From Notamacropus eugenii (taxonomy: Eukaryota; Chordata; Mammalia; Diprotodontia; Macropodidae), in the NCBI RefSeq assembly GCF_028372415.1, contig NC_092875.1:148269856-148333855 (forward strand): a DNA stretch of 64,000 bases, in the 5' to 3' direction. The notes below the pieces were generated by a model that was not told where the DNA came from, made no database searches, and worked only from the letters and a program-made list of their open reading frames with translations. Both the position numbers and the translations under genes were made by a program. Positions 56,079-64,000 of this stretch are shown here, one piece after another; position 1 is the stretch's first letter, and every line of letters starts with the position of its first letter.

Positions 56079-59000
56079 ACTTAGAAATTTTGCTGTAATT
56101 TATATGAAATTCCTATCTATTCTTTATAATAGATTATATACTGAAATTTTTAAGAACTATTTTGCTTCTTGTACACACAAAAAAGAGCTTATCTAAGAAA
56201 GCAACTTGAAATGTACATGATATTTATTTAGAAAAATGTTTTGTGTTACTTCTGCAAATAACATGCCCAAATTCAATTGTTATTAGGATAAATCAAGTTT
56301 TTGTAAACTGTTAAAAGTTTTCATAACTGCTAAGAACCTCTTAATGGATTTTTGGTGCCTCTCTCTTTTAGGGAATAGCAAAATTGTACCTTGTTGGCCA
56401 TAACTCAACAGTTTAATTGTTACAGGTGTATTGATAGTTGAACTCCACTTGAATTTGTTCTGTTTTATTAAAGCCAAGTATGATTTTCTATGTAATTCAG
56501 CTGAATTGAGGTCACCTGACTGGTAATAGGTTTTGCTTCAAGTTTCAAATCTATCACTTATAAAAATTGTGCAGCTCTGTGAAAGAATTTGTCCCTTGCC
56601 CCACTTAGAAAACTGATTCCCGCCCCCCCCCCCCACCCCCGCCATTGCAAACATTCCTTGATGAGAGGATTGAGCAGGAATTTATTTATCATATAGGACT
56701 GTTTATTGTGAATTATCAAGTTATATCTGTAATACTCTATGCTGATATTATATCTTTAACTAGCTTAGTCTTTTGTCTTAAAGGATTAGTAACTTCATTT
56801 AATTCTAATTACTGCCTTTTTTACATCAAGCTGAATTTTAAGCTGTATTTGGGAAAGGGGAATTAGATGAAAACAATGTTACACAAAATATTTTACATGA
56901 TTTTTTGGGAGACCTGATAACATTTTATTTGCTAGATAATTTATTGCAACAGCTTGACAATGATGATAACAATTGTATCCAACCCCACTGTGATTAGTGA
57001 GGCTTTGCTGTCTGGTGTGAAACCTTTTGGACCATGAATTTTTTTTTTTTTTTTGAGCTTCACTTTCAGGTTTGCTGTATCCTTGAGTCAAATTTTCACT
57101 GCTCCGGGGAAAATGACAGCAGCTCAATGGGAGTGAAGTCTACCACTTAAAACCAGTGGATATCTGTATATATTGGGAGGACAACCTTGGGAAGGCTAAG
57201 GTAGGACCCTCTTGACTCAGCTTGCCATAAAAGAAATCTTCCCTCCTAGTTAATTCTGAACTTGGCTGTAGTATCCACTCATACACTTGGCTGCTTATGC
57301 TCATTCTCACCTGAAAGCAATTGGAACTAAGCATGCATTAGTCATTTGAGTGTCCTTGGAGTTCCTTCTGGAGCTTGCAGTAATGGTCCCAACCTGCTTC
57401 TCCCTCTCCTAGCACAATCTCTACGACCAGGGCAGCAAGTCCTTCTTTATGTAATTGTTAATGCAATACCTTAGCAGTTTCTGCTGTTTTCAGAGATTCC
57501 ACACCCTGAACAACTAAGCAAATGAGTGTTTGACCTTGTCATCTGCCTGTCTATAATTATATATTCATGTATATGATAAGGTCCTTAAATTTTCCAAAAT
57601 GCAATGGGAATAATTAAACAATGATGTAAGATTTCGGTGGTACCATAACATATATGCATTAATTAATTCATAGTTAAGTCTGAAATATTTTCAGTTTTGT
57701 TTTAAAGAAAAAGATTAACCTTAAAAGAGAATAATTTTTGAACTATCCTGTGCTATCTCAAAGAGAATTCCAGTTTTTTTACTTGGATTTCTTATTTAAT
57801 GTGGGATTTACATTTGTATATAGAGCATGCACTGAAATGCAAAGAAATTGCACAAGGATTTGAAAGAGGATTTGGGAGCAGTGGTGTTGTGGGTATAATA
57901 TCTAGTTCATAGTTACTGACAACTCATCTGATAAAATCTGGAATTATACTCTATTCAGACACCCCACACCACAGCCTTTTTTTTTTTATGAGCATCTTTC
58001 TGGTGAGTTCGCTTGGGTAACCATTAAACATAGGCATAGAAATCGCCTACTTACAAAGGGTATTTTTTATTAGATTCTTAGCAGCACCTCATGCTCCTGA
58101 GGAGAAATGAGTTGTCCTATTTTTTCCTGTAAGCTTTCCAGACATTTTGAGTTTTCATGCTCTTGCTATTCAAATATTATGATGGCTCTGTGTACTTATT
58201 TAACGTTGTTTCATTGATTTGTACTTGAGCAAGCACTTTGGTAAAATATAATATCTTTTATTAAAAACAAAATTTTAAAGTAATAGACACATAAGAATAT
58301 TACAAATTAAGCTTCTTGTGTTCTGTGCATATGAAGACTGTTTTGTTTCACAACAGGATATCTGAATAGGATTTGTTTTAGTACTGTATTTTTTGTTTTA
58401 AAGCACATTTATTCTAGTTTAACCTTTTTCCTTCCATTAATCTTATTTTGTTTCATTGCCAAATTTATGTACTCTGGTAACCTGTGTCGTTTTTAGCTTT
58501 TATCTATCTACTTTTTAAATGTTATCTTACCTATGACACTCTTATGAGATTTTTAGGCAAATCATTTTATTACCAAATGTAACTTATGTTAGATCCCCAA
58601 CCTTAATGAGGAACCTTTTATGTTTTTTTTCTTTCCTCTCTAGAAGGTAGTTAAATACCTCTAAGTCTACCCCAATACTGAAATACTTATAAGCAGTACT
58701 GGTAGTATGTATAAGTGCTGGAGAAATTTCTGATGATTACTGTTACAATTCATTTCTAACGAAAAGGTAAAAAGATGATGCTAAAAGCATATTGTACATT
58801 TAATTAAATAAAGATGGCTCATGAGAGTAACATTCACTGCTGTTCTGTGCACCAGTGTCAAATGATTTAAAGGCCCTCAAGACATTTCAATCAGTCCAAA
58901 AACGCTACATGACTGTTGTTGCTGAAAGCATGAATTACTAAGTTCTTCACTGAGTACTTTACAGTAATTTAAAATTAAGCACATGTAGGGTACTGTGTTA

Positions 59001-59535
59001 AATAGTGGAGTTCAATTTTGCATATATACATATATGCAAAACTTTAAAGAGTCATGTGTTCCTTTTGAAAATTTGGTTAAAGATTTTATTCCACAAATCA
59101 GATTCTCATAGATTCTTTTAGATTCCCCCTTTGGCTTATTATTGGTAGTGTTCAAAATGCCTAGGAGGGGAGATTTCCAGAAGACCAGATGACTGTAGTA
59201 GGAGATATTCTCAGAAATCAGACAGCTACATGAGACATCTGAGCCCTAAGATATGATGGACTAATGAAAGGGACAGCGAGGGTGGGTTACTTTTCCCTTT
59301 TACTTTCTGCTCATTGTTCTTTGTAAGACCTGTTTGCTGAAGGGGTCAATGTGTTGGTCAGTCTTTTTATTTTTCTCCTTGCACTATTCCTATCCCTTGT
59401 AGTTCTGTACCTTGCTTCTTTTTGGGGGGGAATTAAGTATTGTCTCCATATACTGTCATGGTACAGGAGCTCATCGAACTGTTCAATGCCTTCCCTTGGT
59501 CAGCAATGCAATTTGTTTTCACTAAAAGAAGGGAA

Positions 59536-59992
59536 TGTTGAATGTCATTGCTGGTTTTGCCTGATCCTAGAGCTTTGAATTGCCCAGGGGCTATTGAAAC
59601 CAGTTTTAAAAAAAGCATGCTGAACGTAGACATCTGAAGGGGCTGCCTGACTTTGATCTCAACTGTCCCCATGATTGGAACAGGTCTAAACCAGTTTCCC
59701 TGTTGCTATACCTGGAACCCAAACCGCTGTTCTGACCAGATGTCACCCCTCTCTCCAAGCCTCTCTCAGCCTTCTCTATGGACTTTCAGATATACAAAAC
59801 AACTTATGTAACAGCTTCTTAAGGCTATGTCTCCACTGAGACGCCCTCTTTGTCGAAATATATTTAACCCTGCCCTTCTTGGACACACTAGTACTTTGGC
59901 ATGCTTAGTGACCCTAAGATAGCAATTCCCTTGCCTCAGTTAAAAAATCCTAGTTTCTGCTGTTTTTGCTGTCTCCTTTATTTCAGGTTGAT
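59536..59992 (+). repeat. Right LTR of the ERV-L-like element
   Basis: It is the same length as the left copy and shares long blocks such as GACTTTGATCTCAACTGTCC and CCTCTCTCCAAGCCTC, plus the TATA-like motif. The polypurine tract precedes it directly and the 5-bp duplication follows it. Confidence 0.85.
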
Positions 59993-59997
59993 GCCAC

Positions 59998-61410
59998 TTA
60001 TTTAATAGTTCCATTGTGTGAGTCCTTAGAAAAAAAATTGTGCCTCCAGTATGGCTTTATGTAACCTGCATAGACTGGCCTCTCTGGGTGACAAGGTATA
60101 GTCTGTATTTACACATTATTTCATTTGCCTCAGAATTTCAAAGATATTCTGATTTTAGGTATATTAGAAATTTGTTTTTGTTTTCCTTTATAAAAAATAC
60201 TTTGAAAAAAGGTGAACTAGTTTAAAGGAAACACTTTGAAGGAAAGAGTGTTTCTCATGTGAGCTTAAATGGCTAAAAACAGAACAATTAAATTTTTCAT
60301 CAGATAGTCCAATTCGCTAGCCTGTTAAGTAACAAACAGCCAAAAAGCTCTCATTTCCAAAGGGGAATTCAGAATAGAAAAAGGTTCATTGGCATGAAGC
60401 TCTAGTTTCTCTTCTGAGCCCAACGAGGTTCTGGTAACACATTTCTTGGGCACTGAGGAGAAACCCACCAGTAGAATCTGCAATTGATGTGAAAGGGATG
60501 CCATGAAACCCTTTCCTGCTTTACCCTGGACGGTGTACTGTTTTGCAAGGAGTCAAGTCAAGTACTGATTCATAGATGCTACAACAATGCATAGTATTAA
60601 GTTCGGACATAGGGAGAGACAGCTTCTCTTTCCTATACATACTGATGCCAGCTCTAGGAGATGGGGTGCAGGGAGAGAAAGGAAATTGGGTCGATAATGC
60701 TGCAGATACTGAAAGCATGCCTGTGAGGTAAGTAGGAGGCAGGTATAAATATCACTATTAAGAAAGCTGCTGGGCTAGTAAGGAAGAAAGCTGACAGATA
60801 CCCAGTGTGGATAGGGAATAGCTCAGACAAGCAACTTTGAGCAAGCTTGGAAACACCAGGTACCAGGCTTCCTGGATCTGCGAGGAGAATTTGAAAGGGA
60901 CAAGTTCCTATTTCTTTTGGTGGGAGCAACCCAGGTCAAAGTTTCTAAGGTGAAGCACATGGTTATTTAGGGATAGGATCCCCCCAATCCCTGTATATAC
61001 CTGAAGGGACACACTTTGTGGGAAGGAAGAGTCAGAGGACTCCAATCTCATTCACAGTTTTCTAAGCCAGGCTAGAGTTAGAAAGGCCCCTGTAATGTTC
61101 CTGGTTGGAAGAGGGAAAAGCCCTAAGGCATCAGACTACACAGCAGGATTCCCAAGACCTCAAGGATCACTGAACTCTCTCTCTCTAATGGTAAAAATGC
61201 AAAAAGGACAAGTTATGCCCTGGGTCACTAGAAAAAATGCCTGCTACCTTCATCTCTCCAATCTTCAATCTCTCTAATGTCTGCTTTCTTTCCTGTCCCT
61301 ATGTACTGTCCTACAACAAAACCTTCACTGGACCTTTTTGCATTCCCTCAAGCTATTTTTTTGTATTTTTCCTCCCTTTCCCAATCAAACTCTTAGGAAA
61401 AACTACAATG
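59998..61410. other. Intronic stretch without recognised features
   Basis: No repeat, gene or strong motif was recognised here. Short frames on both strands do not resemble ODF1 exon 1 or any family I know. Confidence 0.5.
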
Positions 61411-61414
61411 ATTG

Positions 61415-61490
61415 CTTCAATCAATCAGTCAATCAACAAACATTTATTAAGTGCCTACTAAGTGTCATGTACTGTATTAAGCTCTGGGGA
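61415..61490 (-). mobile_element. L2 3'-end fragment
   Basis: AACAAACATTTATTAAGTGC followed by CTACTAAGTGTCATGTACTG is the reverse complement of the L2 3' end. Confidence 0.55.
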
Positions 61491-61497
61491 TAGAAGT

Positions 61498-61905
61498 AGT
61501 GGTTGTTGTCCTTCATTATTGAAAAGGACCAAAATGACATCACATCTCCCTCTCCTTGCCATTCCATAATGTTGTAGTTTTAAAGGCAGTCAATCCCCTC
61601 ATTTTACAGATAAGGAAGAGAGAGGTTAAGTGACATTCTCAGCTGCATACAGCTGCTAAAGGATTGAGGTGGGCTTTGAAGTCATCTAGTAGATAGAGTG
61701 CCAGGTCTAGAGTCAGGAAGACCTGAGTTCAAATTTGGCCTCAAACACTACTGTGTGACAAGTCACTTAACCCTGTTGACCTCACTTCTTGATATGTAGA
61801 ATGAATGGAGAAGAAAATGGCAAACCACTCCAGGATCTTTCCCAAGAAAATGCCCAATGGAGTCACAAAGAGTAAGACACAACTGAAAGGAGTGAAAAAC
61901 AACTT
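61498..61905 (+). mobile_element. RTE-tail fragment, MIR piece and MAR1-type SINE
   Basis: 61,498-61,545 is an inverted RTE-type tail (TTGTCCTTCATTATTGAAAA). 61,590-61,660 has MIR-like CCCTCATTTTACAGATAAGG. 61,683-61,905 is a plus-strand tRNA-headed SINE (AGTCAGGAAGACCTGAGTTC) with the RTE/BovB-like tail (AATGGCAAACCACTCCAGGA, then AGTAAGACACAACTGAAAGG). Confidence 0.7.
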
Positions 61906-62689
61906 CCTCCTCTCTAATGTCAATGCTTTTCCCACTATCCCACGCTATAGTTGATGCCAAATCTAAGAGGGGAAAAATTTGGGGATTAGAGGTCAGAATC
62001 AGGGGATCTGGAGAGAGCACCAAAGGGAATTAATCCTCTGGTTCTTATGGGGAAGGGCAATTATAACCCTATTCCTTCATTTCACAGCAGATTTAAATCA
62101 TTCCAAAGGTCCCATCCTGACTTTCTCTCCTATCTCATCTCCTCTGCTTTTTTTCTCTCCCCTCTCTCTTTCCCAAGTCCCAAAATGGTAGCTTGGCAAG
62201 CATTGCATTGGGCAGTGTACATGATTAGGGGTCAAGCAGAGGAATTGTTCCAAGTCTTTTTTTTTTTTTAATACTACCATCTGAAGCCTTAGAGAGAGAA
62301 TGTAGTCTGACTCACCAGCTACAAATCAATGTGGCCTGTATATGAGTCTTCAGGTCAGGTGGTGATGAGTACCATTCTCCTAAACTGCAAGGTCATAGCA
62401 CAAAATGCAGTGGAACTGAATTTAGAACTAAAATTGGTAAGTACAAAATAATTCTTTTTTGTGTACAACCATTGAGTGGCTGAATGATGATGGGAAAGGA
62501 CTAATGAGAAAGTACATAGCGTGCCCTTTCTCTTCAGGGTACACCATCCCTGCTATTCTAGTGGATGTGAGAAGGTAGACTCTCTCATCCTACCATAAGC
62601 CTGACTTTAAGACTTTACTCTGAAGTTTCTGAGAAGCTGCTCTGGGCTTTAACCCTTGGAATCAGATAATGGAAGTACCATATTATAAA
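61906..62689. other. Intronic stretch without recognised features
   Basis: Apart from a short poly-T tract near 62,258 (reading as poly-A on the minus strand), I see nothing that can be assigned. Confidence 0.45.
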
Positions 62690-62935
62690 TACTGACTTTT
62701 CTATAGCCTTTATTATTTGCGAAGCACTTTCCCTACATTATCTCATTTGATCCTCTCAATGATCCTGTGAAGTAGGTACTATTGAAATTAACTCCCATTT
62801 TATGAATGGGAAAGTTGAGGCTCACAGATGTTAAGTAACTTGCCCATGGAGTCAGACAAACAATAATTATTAGAGCCAAGATTCAAATCCAGGTCTTCCT
62901 GGCTGCAAGCAGAGTTCTAACAATTCTGCCTTGGT
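62690..62935 (-). mobile_element. MIR copy
   Basis: Inverted MIR: TTTGCGAAGCACTTTCCCTA, then TATCTCATTTGATCCTC, GAAGTAGGTACTATT, AAGTAACTTGCCCATGG, and AATCCAGGTCTTCCTGGC. Confidence 0.7.
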
Positions 62936-63000
62936 GCTTTGTTTACCATTTATGTAAGGAATCCCATCTGTGTATTCCTTTACCATATTTTTATAGCACT

Positions 63001-63023
63001 CCCCCCCCCCCAAAAAAAAAAAA
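63001..63023. repeat. Poly-C followed by poly-A
   Basis: A run of about 11 C directly joined to a run of about 12 A. It may be prone to assembly error. Confidence 0.9.
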
Positions 63024-63544
63024 CCTGATTCAGTATAAACCTTAAATTTAGAGCAGGTGAGGGCCTAGGTACCTGGAATCCAAAGGTTCTCATTATTTAT
63101 TCCCTCATAACACTAATTGTTCACCAACCTCCATCAAAAGTAAAGTTGGTGGGAGAGGGGAAGGAGGTAGCCAAAAACTTGGTGGGGGCAAGGGGAGCTG
63201 AATGGAAGCTTCAAGAAGCTGTGAAATAATGATACCTAACGTTTGAGGATTTTCTACCAAAACTCAAAAAACAATGCTTTGCGTAGAAAATGTACAAGAC
63301 AGTTTAAGAATTTAAGAAAAAGTTCTTAATAAACAGTTTTTATATGAATGGATGAATTTATACTTGAGTTTGTGGTCAGCTAGAGAACTGATAAACTCAA
63401 GAGATTAATCCCAATAGGGAAAATACCATACTTATGGATTTTTGATAAATAAAAAGTACCATGTTTCATTTTTCCAGGTTGATGTTAGCTATAATTCCTT
63501 CCTTATTGTGTAGGTTTATCAAAACTTACATAATAACAGAGTTT

Positions 63545-63712
63545 TTTATAAGCAAATAGGGATGGAAGGTATCTCAAAAGTCACCTACTTTCACCTCCAC
63601 AATTTACAAACAAGAAGACTGAGTGAGGTCCCAGAAGCTTAAGGGACTAGCCAAAAGTTACTGATAAAAACACTAGAGAGAGAATTTGAACCCAGGTTCT
63701 CTTACTTAAGGT
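63545..63712 (-). mobile_element. MIR-like fragment
   Basis: GATGGAAGGTATCTCAAAAG, then a CACAATTTACAAACAAGAAG-type box, then AATTTGAACCCAGGTTCTCT. This is a decayed MIR in the orientation common in this window. Confidence 0.5.
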
Positions 63713-63721
63713 CCAAATTTT

Positions 63722-63788
63722 ATATATGTATGTGTGTTTGTATGTATATATGTATTTGTATGTTTATGTACATGTATGTATATATAAC
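63722..63788. repeat. TATG/TG-rich microsatellite
   Basis: Imperfect TATG and TG units followed by TATATA. Confidence 0.85.
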
Positions 63789-64000
63789 ATATTCTTTCTA
63801 ATTACTCCGTCTTTAAGTTCATGAAGCATTTATTTATTACATTATAAATTCTGAAAAGGCAGGATTTATGTGACTTTGTGCATTTTTCAAGTATAGAGAG
63901 AAACAATAAATGAGATGAGAGTCAAACTTCAAACCCTGATAACTGAAAAACAAAACCACAGGAAAACGCTATAGAAGGCTTGAAGTCTAGGATTACTTGT

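Larger units (their letters stand above)
54568..59997 (+). mobile_element. ERV-L-like LTR element, complete ends, coding-poor interior (fossil)
   Basis: Two direct LTRs of 457 bp each (54,573-55,029 and 59,536-59,992) flank a 4.5-kb interior. The 5-bp duplication GCCAC sits at 54,568-54,572 and 59,993-59,997. Just inside the left LTR, at 55,034, is a primer-binding site resembling the complement of a tRNA-Leu 3' end (TGGTATCAGGAAGTGGG). A polypurine tract AAAAGAAGGGAA at 59,524-59,535 abuts the right LTR. Leu priming and 5-bp duplications fit class III (ERV-L/MaLR-like). By eye the LTRs differ at very roughly a fifth of positions, so the insertion is old. The interior shows no recognisable gag or pol and no frame over about 85 codons. 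It is either thoroughly decayed or was always non-autonomous. It lies antisense in ODF1 intron 1. Confidence 0.85.
53769..64000 (-). other. ODF1: ODF1 intron 1 (partial, continues past right edge)
   Basis: Exon 1 of ODF1 should be a Cys-rich frame of about 110 codons starting with Met. No frame of that kind is seen on the minus strand to the right of exon 2, so the intron is inferred to exceed 10.2 kb. It holds a MIR-like SINE, a palindromic DNA-transposon remnant, an ERV-L-like LTR element in antisense orientation, mostly unique AT-rich sequence around 60,000-61,400, one RTE-tailed SINE and two MIR fragments. No other coding sequence was recognised. Confidence 0.75.

Noticed and set aside
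56879-57334. Minus-strand frames considered as ODF1 exon 1
   Set aside because: They lack the Cys-rich CDLYP-type pattern and leucine zipper expected of ODF1 exon 1, and lie inside the LTR element.
55060-59535. Viral gene remnants in the interior of the ERV-L-like element
   Set aside because: No motif of gag, protease, reverse transcriptase or integrase could be recognised. Treated only as a fossil.

Overview
The window looks like a metatherian (marsupial) genome. The evidence is many interspersed tRNA-headed SINEs with RTE/BovB-like tails (MAR1 style), abundant old L2 and MIR/CORE-SINE copies, L1 3' ends of the type common in opossum and Australian marsupials, and a host exon that is clearly mammalian but diverged from human. 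This rests on reading alone, with no database search. I cannot name the species.

There is one supported host gene. The second (last) exon of ODF1, the outer dense fibre protein 1 of the sperm tail, lies on the minus strand at 53,015-53,768. It carries the alpha-crystallin-like segment and 48 uninterrupted Cys-X-Pro tripeptides, many more than I recall for human ODF1. Exon 1 is not in the window, so about 53,769 to the right edge is intron 1 and the left part is downstream intergenic DNA. The intron contains a 5.4-kb LTR element of ERV-L type in antisense orientation. It has two 457-bp LTRs, a tRNA-Leu-like primer site, a polypurine tract and 5-bp target duplications, but no recognisable gag or pol.

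Layout: 1-7,000 holds L2, L1, SINEs and microsatellites. 7,000-8,540 is a GC-richer, repeat-poor block with a cluster of factor-like motifs. 8,580-29,900 is a SINE/L2/L1/MIR mosaic. 29,900-30,780 is a repeat-poor block flanked by two CTCF-like motifs. 31,000-36,400 has L1, a possible DNA transposon, a long L2 and SINEs. 36,585-40,392 is a half-L1 (ORF1 only) element whose ORF1 was split by a full-length processed pseudogene of CSNK2B. 40,400-52,200 is again a repeat mosaic with long polypyrimidine, AT and GA tracts. 52,200-53,014 is the ODF1 downstream flank. 53,015-64,000 is ODF1 exon 2 and intron.

I found no CRISPR array, operon or autonomous gene system. The most notable signals are the expanded ODF1 repeat array, the coding-poor LTR element in its intron, the nested half-L1/CSNK2B insertion, a strong hairpin at 23.3 kb and the CTCF-like pair at 30 kb. 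LINE and SINE boundaries are read by eye and good to perhaps 10-40 bases.
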